52,526 nucleotides of DNA, from contig NZ_NDHW01000173.1 of NCBI RefSeq assembly GCF_002251945.1, positions 1 to 52,526 of the forward strand, written 5' to 3'. Of the stretch, positions 40,583-48,377 are shown piece after piece. A program made the translations under genes and the position numbers. This DNA comes from Pseudanabaena sp. SR411 (lineage in GTDB: Bacteria > Cyanobacteriota > Cyanobacteriia > Pseudanabaenales > Pseudanabaenaceae). The first letter of the stretch is position 1. Every line of letters starts with the position of its first letter. A model generated the notes under the pieces. That model had not been told where the DNA came from and ran no database searches. It saw only the letters and a program-made list of their open reading frames with translations.

Positions 40583-41482
40583 TTAATTGGAATAATTCAC
40601 CACAGGCGGAGCCGCAGGCACAACAGTTTGCCATTGGTTACGGCTACGTTTGTTGTATTCATCAGATGCAGGATTGTAAGCAGCGATCGCAGGTTGTTTT
40701 GCAGCATCAGTTAGCCATTGGTGAAAGGCTTCAGGCGATTCCACCACCACATCGGCTTGCATAGATGCAAAGTAAGTGCCGCTATATTCAGAATCCCGCA
40801 AGCGATATTTGCCTTCACGGATCGGTGTAAATTCAAAATTAATATCACGTCCAGGAATCACATCTTGCTTCACGCGAAAGGCAGGAACGTAAAAGCCATG
40901 TAGAACATCTTCGGAATGTAGCGTTAATTCGATCCTGCGATTGTTTGGTAAATGGAGTTCTGTGCTACTGACATCAATATTAGTACCTTTACCATAAACA
41001 AATTCCCATGACCATTGCCGCGCAAATACATCAATATGTACCGCGTTTTCCCTAAATGCAGTTTTATCTTGCTCCATTGGTGCTGCATCAGCCGCCGCCG
41101 TCATATGCACATGTTCCATTGGTCCTAAAATTGACATCTGGTCATAGATTTGATAGCTATAGGCGGCAATCCAAATTACCAAGGCAAAGGGAATCGCTGT
41201 CCAGATGATTTCTAAATTGACATTTCCCTCAATGTGGGGACCATCGCTATAGTCATATTTTTCGGCGCGTTGAAACAAGATCGAATAGGTCAACGTGCTG
41301 AACACACCGAGAAAGATGAAAGTTCCTAATGTCACTAAAAAGCTAAACAGGTTATCAACTAATATTGATTCTGCCGAAGCTTGGGGCGGGAACCAAGTAT
41401 AGGCGGCTTGTCCCATCCAAAGACTGATAAAAGCGATCGCGATCGCTGCAACCGCTAAAATTAAAATCGTGCGAAGTTTCAT
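40583..41482 (-). CDS. ctaC: oxidase subunit II lacking CuA ligands (ARTO, probable quinol oxidase)
   Basis: A 299-residue protein with two N-terminal membrane segments (about 3-23 and 45-70) and a periplasmic cupredoxin domain. The family motif C-x-E-x-C-G-x-x-H-x-x-M reads D230-S-E-Y-S234-G-T-Y-F238-A-S-M241: both cysteines and the second His are gone, while H195 (EDVLHGFYVPAF), E232 and M241 remain. The CuA centre therefore cannot form. This is the hallmark of the cyanobacterial alternative respiratory terminal oxidase (the ctaCII/DII/EII set of Synechocystis), thought to take electrons from plastoquinol. The aromatic RQWSWEFVY stretch is kept. The C-terminal 50 residues form a hydrophilic tail. 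Spaced 8 bases after the DUF2231 gene. Confidence 0.93.
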   Translation of the reverse strand: MKLRTILILAVAAIAIAFISLWMGQAAYTWFPPQASAESILVDNLFSFLVTLGTFIFLGVFSTLTYSILFQRAEKYDYSDGPHIEGNVNLEIIWTAIPFALVIWIAAYSYQIYDQMSILGPMEHVHMTAAADAAPMEQDKTAFRENAVHIDVFARQWSWEFVYGKGTNIDVSSTELHLPNNRRIELTLHSEDVLHGFYVPAFRVKQDVIPGRDINFEFTPIREGKYRLRDSEYSGTYFASMQADVVVESPEAFHQWLTDAAKQPAIAAYNPASDEYNKRSRNQWQTVVPAAPPVVNYSN

Positions 41483-41490
41483 GGTTATCC

Positions 41491-42090
41491 CTATAGCGAA
41501 TTAAGATCTTGACCCATGCGTAACAGGCGATCAGCGGTGATATGCACCCCAAACTCTGAGGCAAGCTGTGCGCCCAAAGTCCCATGTACAAACATGATCG
41601 CGAAGATTACGAGTCCTGCTAACAAATAGCTCCACTGCACCTGTTGTCCCATATCCTTGCGCCATAGGAAGCGCTGAAACCCACGCCAGACCGTCATGCC
41701 CACAATTAGAGCTAATAACAGCACACCGCCCACACCATGCCAAATCATTGTCTCCATTGCTTGAAAACCCCAAGCACTTTTGACATTCTCATCGGGTGTA
41801 GCTAGAAGGATTTCATAAAAACCTGCGCCGACCGTAAAGAAAGTAACGATCGCGGCAGCGACCATGTTGTACCAACCAACATCAAAGAAATTCGATCGCG
41901 CCGCAGGGATCGCCATAAACTTGAATAGCGGCTTTTCCAAAACAAAAAATACGCCCACAAGATCGAACCCGATCGCTACAATAAATAAGCCAAGGGTCAA
42001 GTGAACCAGATTCGGATGGATGGGAATGCTGTAGGGTAAACCATTCAAGCCCAATTGACCATGTAATTGATCGATTAAAGTTGCGATCAT
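41491..42090 (-). CDS. DUF2231 membrane protein, second of two
   Basis: A 199-residue protein with four to five hydrophobic segments and the conserved HPNLVHLTLGLFIVAIGFDL start typical of DUF2231. Other His residues are placed in membrane helices (MIWHGVGGVLLL, FVHGTLGAQL), compatible with heme or quinone contact, but this is inference. It overlaps the preceding DUF2231 gene by 4 bases (ATGA) and sits 8 bases upstream of ctaC. The consistent linkage of DUF2231 pairs with this kind of oxidase in other cyanobacteria, as I recall, suggests an assembly or electron-entry role. Confidence 0.85.
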   Translation of the reverse strand: MIATLIDQLHGQLGLNGLPYSIPIHPNLVHLTLGLFIVAIGFDLVGVFFVLEKPLFKFMAIPAARSNFFDVGWYNMVAAAIVTFFTVGAGFYEILLATPDENVKSAWGFQAMETMIWHGVGGVLLLALIVGMTVWRGFQRFLWRKDMGQQVQWSYLLAGLVIFAIMFVHGTLGAQLASEFGVHITADRLLRMGQDLNSL

Positions 42091-42587
42091 TTCAAACTAG
42101 CCTCCCTTAAAGCTTCGACTACTGGAACTGTGTGCAGCCCATAAACCCAAACCAATAAATCACCTAAATAAACTTGAAACAGAACTATTCCTGTTAATAG
42201 TACACCTGCAAAGAGAAATGAAATAGGTAAAGTCTTGGGATCGCGGATACGCAAGACATACCGCCATCCTGTCATCGCTGCGATAATCCCCGATAATGAC
42301 CAGCCGATGATTGTATGTAAGTTTAAAGTAGGTTCTACTGAACTATAAGGTTCTGCAAGTCCAGCTTCAATTTGTCCAAACACAATGGCAATAAAGATAG
42401 AAATAGTAGCAAAAAACAGATTCCACCAACTAACTTCGTATAGGCGCGGATTGCGCGTGAAATAGGCGATCGCATCACATACTACGGCAAACAACACCAT
42501 CGCAATTACAAAATGCACCACAATTGGATGAATTGTATCGGGATAAGGTAAGTTATGGTCATTTAACGGTGGTAAGGATTCCAGCAT
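42087..42587 (-). CDS. DUF2231 membrane protein, first of two
   Basis: A 166-residue protein with about four hydrophobic segments. It contains the family start DTIHPIVVHFVIAMVLFAVV and a second in-helix His (NLHTIIGWSLSGIIAAM). It heads the oxidase operon: DUF2231, DUF2231, ctaC, pilin-like, ctaD, ctaE. The promoter should lie in 42588-42680. The N-terminus MLESLPPLNDHNLPYPD is short and polar. Function unknown; see the second DUF2231 entry for the shared context. Confidence 0.83.
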   Translation of the reverse strand: MLESLPPLNDHNLPYPDTIHPIVVHFVIAMVLFAVVCDAIAYFTRNPRLYEVSWWNLFFATISIFIAIVFGQIEAGLAEPYSSVEPTLNLHTIIGWSLSGIIAAMTGWRYVLRIRDPKTLPISFLFAGVLLTGIVLFQVYLGDLLVWVYGLHTVPVVEALREASLK

Positions 42588-42688
42588 AATTATTGTGCAT
42601 ACTCAACAAGATAATTGATTTCCTGATCGCACTCTTAGGTTAAGCCAAGATCACAAGTCTTTACCAAATGCTTATCTAGATTTAATAC

Positions 42689-42723
42689 CAAGTTAAGAAA
42701 TGACTAAGCCATTTCTTAACTTG
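42689..42723 (-). terminator. hairpin after the PLP decarboxylase gene
   Basis: Perfect 14-bp arms CAAGTTAAGAAATG / CATTTCTTAACTTG with a 7-nt loop, in the 253-bp gap between the decarboxylase stop and the oxidase operon. No T run follows, so termination is uncertain. Confidence 0.5.
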
Positions 42724-42840
42724 AAAGCCCACATGTTTTTTTCTACAACATTGCGCTATTCCTTCTTTCAAGTCAAAAGACACCCTGTCGTATAGCCAGA
42801 TGTCACTTATTGTAATGTAGATTCAATATTTGCTACAGAG

Positions 42841-44265
42841 TTATGATACGACTAGAACTGTTTGCAGAGTGGTATCACTAACTCCATTAATGATGCCACC
42901 CGATCGCACAATAGCTTGCAACATTTCTAATACTTCAAAGGTAATTTCTTCACCAATACACACTAAAGGAATCCCTGGAGGATAGGGACAAAGAGATTCT
43001 GCACTAATTCGCCCGATCGCTTGTTCGAGAGGAATGCGATCGCTTTTAGCAAAATAGACTTCACGAGGAGTAAGTTTAGATTGGTAATTGGTGATTGGTG
43101 ATTGGTAATTGGTAATTGGTTTTTCCTTTTTCCTTGTTCCTTTTTCCTTGCTGAGTTGTTGCAATCCATTCACTAGCCGCTCAATATCAGTTTTAGTATT
43201 ACCAAAGCTAAGACTAAATACTAATTGCGTAAGTGTAGGCATTTCCGCCATCACATCCAATTGGGAATGTAAATATTCATCAGCTTCAAACCCTGTAATC
43301 TCTAGGCAATCAGTCATCACCGTAAGTCGAGTATTATCAAGGGTAGGAATTTCTATTTGACTAAAAGTTCGCAAATTTGGAATTTGGTCTAATTGCGATC
43401 GCGCAGTTTTTGCTAGCTTCAATGTCTCAGTTAAGAGTTCTTTGCCATGCATAGCCATTTGCCGTCTTGCCACATCCAGAGAAATCATGAGCAAGAGATT
43501 GGGACTGCTTGATCGCAATATTTGTAACGCCCGATCAACCTGTTCAGTAGCAACGCGATCGCCTTGGAGATGCAACATTGAAGACTGCGTGAGACTACCT
43601 GCCACTTTGTGCGTAGATTGAACTACGAGATCGGCTCCTGCTTGTAATGCTGATTTTGGTATGTCAGGATGGAATCCTAAATGCGCTCCGTGAGCAGCAT
43701 CGACTAATAGGGGAACATCAAAAGAATGGGCGATCGCTACCATTTTCTCAAGTTCGCCACAGACTCCAAAATAATTAGGACTTACCAGCATTACTGCTTT
43801 TGCGTCAGGATGTAGATTCAGAAATAATTCTAGAGTTTTAGGGCTTACACCCAAATCTAAATCATATTCTGCTAGATAGTCAGTAGGTAAATAAATCGGT
43901 GTAGCACCATTGAGAACTAATCCTGCGATCGCCGCCTTATGACAATTGCGCCCAATGAGAATCTTGTCACCTGCGCCACAGGTTGCCAAAAGCATCGCTT
44001 GTACACCACAAGTAGAGCCATTGGTCAGAAACCATGCGCGATCGCTGTCATAAGCATCAGCAGCAAGAGTTTCAGCATCAGTGATGCAATCTTCGAGATC
44101 AGGTAATTCTGGCAAATCTAGGCGAAACATATTTTCACCCATGATTGCCGTCAACTCGCGATCGATTCCCTGACCACGTTTATGTGCTGGCATATAAAAC
44201 GGCGCGTGATTGATATCTAGATATCGCCGCGCCGCTTCTAATAATGGAACTGAATCTTGATTCAA
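42841..44265 (-). CDS. Orn/Lys/Arg-type PLP decarboxylase
   Basis: A 474-residue fold-type-I enzyme. The PLP lysine is K220 in STHKVAGSLTQ; DAAHGAH (189-195) holds the PLP-binding Asp; SDRAWFLTNGSTCGVQAML binds the phosphate; PAHKRGQG near residue 26 is the family N-terminal motif. It decarboxylates ornithine, lysine or arginine; polyamine synthesis by arginine decarboxylation is the commonest role, but the substrate cannot be fixed. It lacks the N-terminal receiver-like wing of enteric enzymes. Residues about 372-397 (SKEKGTRKKEKPITNYQSP and a second ITNYQS) are encoded by low-complexity repeats inserted between the PLP domain and the C-terminal domain without breaking the frame. Confidence 0.85.
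   Translation of the reverse strand: MNQDSVPLLEAARRYLDINHAPFYMPAHKRGQGIDRELTAIMGENMFRLDLPELPDLEDCITDAETLAADAYDSDRAWFLTNGSTCGVQAMLLATCGAGDKILIGRNCHKAAIAGLVLNGATPIYLPTDYLAEYDLDLGVSPKTLELFLNLHPDAKAVMLVSPNYFGVCGELEKMVAIAHSFDVPLLVDAAHGAHLGFHPDIPKSALQAGADLVVQSTHKVAGSLTQSSMLHLQGDRVATEQVDRALQILRSSSPNLLLMISLDVARRQMAMHGKELLTETLKLAKTARSQLDQIPNLRTFSQIEIPTLDNTRLTVMTDCLEITGFEADEYLHSQLDVMAEMPTLTQLVFSLSFGNTKTDIERLVNGLQQLSKEKGTRKKEKPITNYQSPITNYQSKLTPREVYFAKSDRIPLEQAIGRISAESLCPYPPGIPLVCIGEEITFEVLEMLQAIVRSGGIINGVSDTTLQTVLVVS
43080..43160. repeat. heptanucleotide tandem repeat inside the decarboxylase coding region
   Basis: Five full units and a partial of TTGGTRA on the plus strand (43081-43120), followed by a pyrimidine-rich duplicated block TTTTTCCTTG/TTCC. 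Three heptamers equal seven codons, so the tract encodes the duplicated ITNYQSP motif in frame. This matches the short tandemly repeated repetitive (STRR) class known from cyanobacteria. Confidence 0.8.
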
Positions 44266-44295
44266 GGTCTATTTTAAATATATGGCAAAATTTAG

Positions 44296-44322
44296 GATGG
44301 GAGGCGCAAAGCTCCTCCCATC
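44296..44322 (-). repeat. GCGCAAAGC-core hairpin
   Basis: Arms GATGGGAGG / CCTCCCATC with a CGCAAAGCT centre, 30 bases upstream of the decarboxylase start and downstream of sir on the same strand. Confidence 0.55.
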
Positions 44323-44338
44323 TTAAGAAACCTGTCTA

Positions 44339-44414
44339 GATCCCCCCCAGCCCCCCTTAAAAAGGGGGGAGAATTTAAACTCTTCCCCCTTTTTAAGGGG
44401 GATTGAGGGGGATC
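44339..44414. repeat. family-C palindrome (GATCCCCC type)
   Basis: A 76-bp imperfect inverted repeat. The left half is GATCCCCCCCAGCCCCCCTT AAAAAGGGGGG; the right half, read inward, is GATCCCCCTCAATCCCCCTT AAAAAGGGGG. Two further copies lie at 37411-37515 and 37574-37678. It lies directly downstream of sir and may also stop its transcript. Confidence 0.8.
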
Positions 44415-44465
44415 TCTTAGAGCTTCTGACCGCAGAAAGTAATTCTCAAATGGTTTCTAAGATCA

Positions 44466-46391
44466 CTAACCCAAATATTTCTCCAAAGCTGTTTCCACAA
44501 GATCCTTCATCGAAGCACCCTTTTCCTCAACAGCTTTTTTGAGCAGTTCATAGGACTTAGCCGAAAGGGTAACGCGATGACGGACATCTTTACGTTTGCC
44601 CTTAGAGTCAGTTTCATCTACTTCGGGAACATAGGCTTCCGCAAACTTGCGTAAGTCTTCGATCCCCTTGCGATCGCAAAAATCACCAAAGGTTTCACTC
44701 GCGACTCGTTCATTTTTGAAATAAACAAATAGAGGTTCTAAACCTTGTTCAAGATTTTGAATATGCAAACGTTGTACATAGGGTTGAGCTAAACGGGTCG
44801 AGTTAAAGCTACCACCTAGCCAAATTTGGTATTCATCAGCAGCGCTACCGACAAAAGCAAGTTCCGCCATGTAGGGACGAGCGCAACCATTGGGGCAGCC
44901 TGTCATGCGGGTGACAAAGGTTTCGTTCTCTAAGCCCAAACGCACTAATAGTTGGCGGATTCTGGCTAATACGCTGGGTAATGCACGTTCTGACTCGGCG
45001 ATCGCTAATCCACAGGTCGGAAATGCGGGACAAGCCATCGAATAGCGAACGAGGGAATCAATTTTGTCAGCAGCAAGAACACCACAGCGATCAAGAATCT
45101 TTTGAATCTCTTCTTTCTCATCGGCAGCAACTTCCGTAATCAACAAGTTGTGATTGGGCGTAAGGACAAAATCATGATGGAATTTCTCACTGATTTCCCG
45201 CAAAGCAGTTTTCAGTTTTAGATCTTCGCGATCGCTAACCCGACCATTCTCAATCGAGACACCGACAAAGTATTTGCCATCACCCTGCTCATGCCAGCCC
45301 AAATAATCCTGATATTTGAAATCTGGCAATTCGCGAGCTACATCAAGCTTGGTTGGATAGTAGTCCAATAAAACTTGCTTAAATTTCTCTACACCCCACT
45401 CATGCAAAATATGCTTGAAGCGAGAATGACGACGATTGTGGCGATCGCCATAGTCCCGTTGTAATGAAACGATCGCCTTAATCACATCATAAATTTTAGC
45501 CTCAGGCACAAAGCCAATGCTGTCAGCCATTCTGACAATGGTTGCATCATTATTGTGGGCGCGTCCCAAACCACCACCAACGTAAACATTAAAGCCTTCT
45601 AGCTCGTTTTGAGCATTGGTAATCACCACCAATGCCAAGTCATTGGTATAGAGATCGACTGAGTTATCACCAGCAACCGCGATCGCAATTTTAAATTTGC
45701 GTGGTAGATACTGAACACCATAGATCGGCTCAATATCACTGATGTTAGTTTTAGCTGTCCCCGTTCCCTGACGATTACGAGCCTCAGTAACCTCAGGTGC
45801 TTCAGAAGAAGTTACCGCAACTTCGCCATCAAGCCAAATATCATAATAAGCCCCAGCCTGTGGTGCTAACAAATCCGCAATTTTAAAAGCATATTCACGG
45901 GCATAGGCATACTCAGGCTTATTTTTAAAAGGAGCCGATGGAGCCATGACATTACGATTGATGTCACCACAAGCACCCACCGTTGATCCCATGTTTCGCG
46001 TGATATCAGCAATCACCGTTTTCAGATTCTCTTTAAGAATGCCATGAATCTGAAAACCTTGCCGCGTTGTTGCCCTCAAAGTGTGATTGCCATACTTATC
46101 ACACAGCTTATCCAAAGCCACATACAACTGCCAAGGAATCACACCACCGGGGCTACGGGTACGCAACATCATGCTGTATTGCGCTTCTTCACCTTTAACC
46201 TTGTTCTTTTCAAAATCTCGCTCTTTTTGTTGATAAGAACCATGAAACTTCAGGATCTGTATACCATCCTGACTGAAAAAAGGGTTGCCATCAGTTAGCT
46301 CAGTATTGATCGGACCTCGCAAAAAGTTACTTTTTTGCTTAAGGACTTCAACCTTTGATACTTTTACAGGATTTGTCAAAGTGTTTGTCAT
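44466..46391 (-). CDS. sir: ferredoxin-sulfite reductase with ribbon-helix-helix-like C-terminal tail
   Basis: A 641-residue enzyme reducing sulfite to sulfide with six electrons from ferredoxin, for cysteine synthesis. The siroheme/[4Fe-4S] cysteines are C454 and C460 (MACPAFPTCGLA) and C499 and C503 (TGCPNGCARPY). Sulfite-binding basic residues lie in TRQGFQIHG (109-117), and GWHEQGDGKYFVGV is typical of Sir rather than nitrite reductase. Residues about 598-641 (KDVRHRVTLSAKSYELLKKA, then VEEKGASMKDLVETALEKYL) form a separate basic tail with the strand-helix-helix pattern of ribbon-helix-helix DNA-binding domains, outside the catalytic fold. Plant Sir is known to compact plastid nucleoids; whether this tail binds DNA is inference. 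Monocistronic. Confidence 0.94.
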   Translation of the reverse strand: MTNTLTNPVKVSKVEVLKQKSNFLRGPINTELTDGNPFFSQDGIQILKFHGSYQQKERDFEKNKVKGEEAQYSMMLRTRSPGGVIPWQLYVALDKLCDKYGNHTLRATTRQGFQIHGILKENLKTVIADITRNMGSTVGACGDINRNVMAPSAPFKNKPEYAYAREYAFKIADLLAPQAGAYYDIWLDGEVAVTSSEAPEVTEARNRQGTGTAKTNISDIEPIYGVQYLPRKFKIAIAVAGDNSVDLYTNDLALVVITNAQNELEGFNVYVGGGLGRAHNNDATIVRMADSIGFVPEAKIYDVIKAIVSLQRDYGDRHNRRHSRFKHILHEWGVEKFKQVLLDYYPTKLDVARELPDFKYQDYLGWHEQGDGKYFVGVSIENGRVSDREDLKLKTALREISEKFHHDFVLTPNHNLLITEVAADEKEEIQKILDRCGVLAADKIDSLVRYSMACPAFPTCGLAIAESERALPSVLARIRQLLVRLGLENETFVTRMTGCPNGCARPYMAELAFVGSAADEYQIWLGGSFNSTRLAQPYVQRLHIQNLEQGLEPLFVYFKNERVASETFGDFCDRKGIEDLRKFAEAYVPEVDETDSKGKRKDVRHRVTLSAKSYELLKKAVEEKGASMKDLVETALEKYLG

Positions 46392-46480
46392 GGTTCAACT
46401 ATCGAGATTTCGTATATTTTTAACTTCTTTGCCCCACCATTATACCCCGATAACCCCATCGGAATTAGGATGAACTTTAC

Positions 46481-46519
46481 AAAAAGCAAAGGCAGCCCCA
46501 TGGGCTGCCTTTGCTTTTT
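46481..46519 (-). terminator. strong hairpin between amt and sir
   Basis: Perfect 18-bp arms AAAAAGCAAAGGCAGCCC / GGGCTGCCTTTGCTTTTT with a 3-nt loop and T tracts on both strands. It is the last of three hairpins met by the leftward amt transcript before the sir promoter region. Confidence 0.85.
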
Positions 46520-46531
46520 GTTTTGCAATAG

Positions 46532-46562
46532 ACGAGTGGCGGCGCGAAGCGCCGCCACTCGT
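46532..46562. repeat. family-B hairpin, GCGC-GAA-GCGC core
   Basis: Perfect 14-bp arms ACGAGTGGCGGCGC / GCGCCGCCACTCGT with a GAA loop. Directly to the right (about 46572-46606), TTGCAATGCGAGTTTTGCTT AGGACATAAAC matches the right arm of the MITE-like element. Confidence 0.8.
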
Positions 46563-46611
46563 ATTCTTGGTTTTTATATTGCAATGCGAGTTTTGCTTAG
46601 GACATAAACCT

Positions 46612-46656
46612 CAACAATAGTAATGGCGGCGCTTCGCGCCGCCATTACTATTGTTG
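46612..46656. repeat. family-B hairpin, 21-bp stem, directly downstream of amt
   Basis: Perfect 21-bp arms (46612-46632 and 46636-46656), outer part CAACAATAGTAATGGCGG, with a TTC loop in GCGCTTCGCGC. Followed by GGGTTTAGAAAAAAC. It lies 14 bases beyond the amt stop and should act as its first terminator. Confidence 0.85.
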
Positions 46657-46669
46657 GGTTTAGAAAAAA

Positions 46670-48172
46670 CTATTCGCTTTCTTTACCAAAACCAGAATAG
46701 GCTTCCATGCCATGTTCAGAGATATCAAGTCCCTTGAACTCTTCTTCTGGCTCAACACGAATACCACCTGTGATTAGGGAAATAACGTACCAAGCAATAA
46801 AGCTAAAGGCAACGGTAAAACCACCAACGGAAGCAATACCAATCAGTTGAGCTAAAACTTGATCAAAGCCACCACCGAAGAATAAGCCAGCCTTAGGACC
46901 AGCACCTGCTTGCAAAATGTAACCACCGCCGATATCCGTTGTCTGTCCGACAGCAAATAGACCGACAGCTAGAGTACCCCAAATACCACAAACAAGGTGG
47001 ACTGAAGTTGCACCAACGGGATCATCAATCTTCAGATTGTCGAAGAAGCCAACTGCAAATACAACAATTGTGCCGCCGATCGCACCAATGATAATGGAGC
47101 TAGGTAAGGTAATCCAAGCACAAGAAGCAGTAACCGATACCAATCCAGCCAAGATACCGTTAACGATCATTGATAAGTCTGGCTTACCAAGATAAAACCA
47201 AGCAACGATAGTTGCGGCAATACCACCTGCGGAAGCACCCATGTTTGTAGTTAAGGCAATATGGGAGATCAAACGACCGTCAGCCGCCATGGTTGAACCG
47301 GGGTTGAAGCCAAACCAACCTAACCATAGGATCAAGCAGCCTAAAGTTGCCAGACTCATACTATGACCAGGAATAGCACGATTTTTGCCATCTTCGCCGT
47401 ATCTGCCATGACGTGCGCCAAGAATTGCCGCGCCAATAAGTGCTGCCCAGCCCCCAGCTGAGTGAACTACTGTAGAACCCGCAAAATCGAAAAAGCCCAA
47501 TTTTGACAGCCATCCACCACCCCAGATCCAATGTCCAGTAATCGCATAGGAAATGCCAACTAACAAAAAGCTGAAGATCAAGAATGCAACAAACTTAATC
47601 CTTTCGGCTACTGCACCTGAAACGATTGTTGCGGCTGTTCCTGCAAATACTAACTGGAACAAGAACTTAGCTTCGAGCGGCACACCTGTCCAGCTTAGTC
47701 CGGGGAAGTCACCCTTATAAGCATCAAGAGTTGCAGGGCTATTGTCTGCACCACTTAAGAAAAATCCTTTCAAGCCAATAAAGGCATTGCCGCCGCTATC
47801 GCCATACATGAAGCCAAAACCGATTGCCCAGTAAGCGATGGTAGCGATCGCAAATACAATTAAGTTTTTGGTAAGAATATTAACCGCATTTTTGCGGCGA
47901 CAAAAGCCAGACTCAACCAGAGCAAAGCCAGCATTCATGAAAAACACGAGAAATGCTGCAATAACTACCCAAAGAGTATCTAAACCAACTTTGAGTGCCG
48001 CAACATTTTCCTGAACCTTGTCTGGAGTTAGCGGTTCAGGAGTGGGGGCAGCAGTTTGAGCAGTGGCTGCGTACACCCAAAAAACACCGATAATTGCCGC
48101 AAGGGGAATACAAGCAGTCCAATTTACTGAACTCTTGAGTCTCCTCTTTTGATTTGACTTATAAACCAACAC
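46670..48172 (-). CDS. amt: ammonium transporter, downstream copy
   Basis: A 500-residue Amt-family channel with an N-terminal hydrophobic signal-like segment ([20 protein letters not shown]), then eleven membrane helices. The twin-His pore pair is present: H in [16 protein letters not shown] and H in [15 protein letters not shown]. Aromatic gate residues and the FNPGST/FGFNPG stretch are also seen. The [13 protein letters not shown] form and a long [13 protein letters not shown] loop separate it from the upstream copy. The start is GTG (48172) with GAGGAG nine bases upstream. It takes up ammonium across the plasma membrane. It is 205 bases after the other amt gene, with a hairpin between, so it may have its own promoter. 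No glnB or glnK follows. Confidence 0.92.
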   Translation of the reverse strand: MLVYKSNQKRRLKSSVNWTACIPLAAIIGVFWVYAATAQTAAPTPEPLTPDKVQENVAALKVGLDTLWVVIAAFLVFFMNAGFALVESGFCRRKNAVNILTKNLIVFAIATIAYWAIGFGFMYGDSGGNAFIGLKGFFLSGADNSPATLDAYKGDFPGLSWTGVPLEAKFLFQLVFAGTAATIVSGAVAERIKFVAFLIFSFLLVGISYAITGHWIWGGGWLSKLGFFDFAGSTVVHSAGGWAALIGAAILGARHGRYGEDGKNRAIPGHSMSLATLGCLILWLGWFGFNPGSTMAADGRLISHIALTTNMGASAGGIAATIVAWFYLGKPDLSMIVNGILAGLVSVTASCAWITLPSSIIIGAIGGTIVVFAVGFFDNLKIDDPVGATSVHLVCGIWGTLAVGLFAVGQTTDIGGGYILQAGAGPKAGLFFGGGFDQVLAQLIGIASVGGFTVAFSFIAWYVISLITGGIRVEPEEEFKGLDISEHGMEAYSGFGKESE

Positions 48173-48307
48173 CTTAAGATTCTCCTCAGCTAAGTAAGTT
48201 ACCCATGCAAATACAAAGAATGCAAAGATTAATTACTTTCATAACAACAGATTCAAGCACCTAGGTTTTGTGTAAAGTTATACATTTTCGAGTATTGCTA
48301 TATAAAA

Positions 48308-48331
48308 ATAGACGACGCATTGCGCCGTCTA
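48308..48331 (-). terminator. short hairpin between the two amt genes
   Basis: TAGACGACGCATTGCGCCGTCTA forms a stem of about ten pairs with one offset base and a GCATTGC centre. It lies 47 bases downstream of the upstream amt stop; adjacent AT-rich sequence (TATTTTTATATAG on the minus strand) could serve as the tail. Confidence 0.55.
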
Positions 48332-48377
48332 TAGTATTGAAAGTATTTAATATTGAGTCTGAGACTATTTTGAGATT

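Noticed and set aside
48271-48284. NtcA-like palindrome TGTAAAGTTATACA upstream of the second amt gene
   Set aside because: The spacing is TGTA-N6-TACA, not N8, and no suitable -10 follows at 22 bases.
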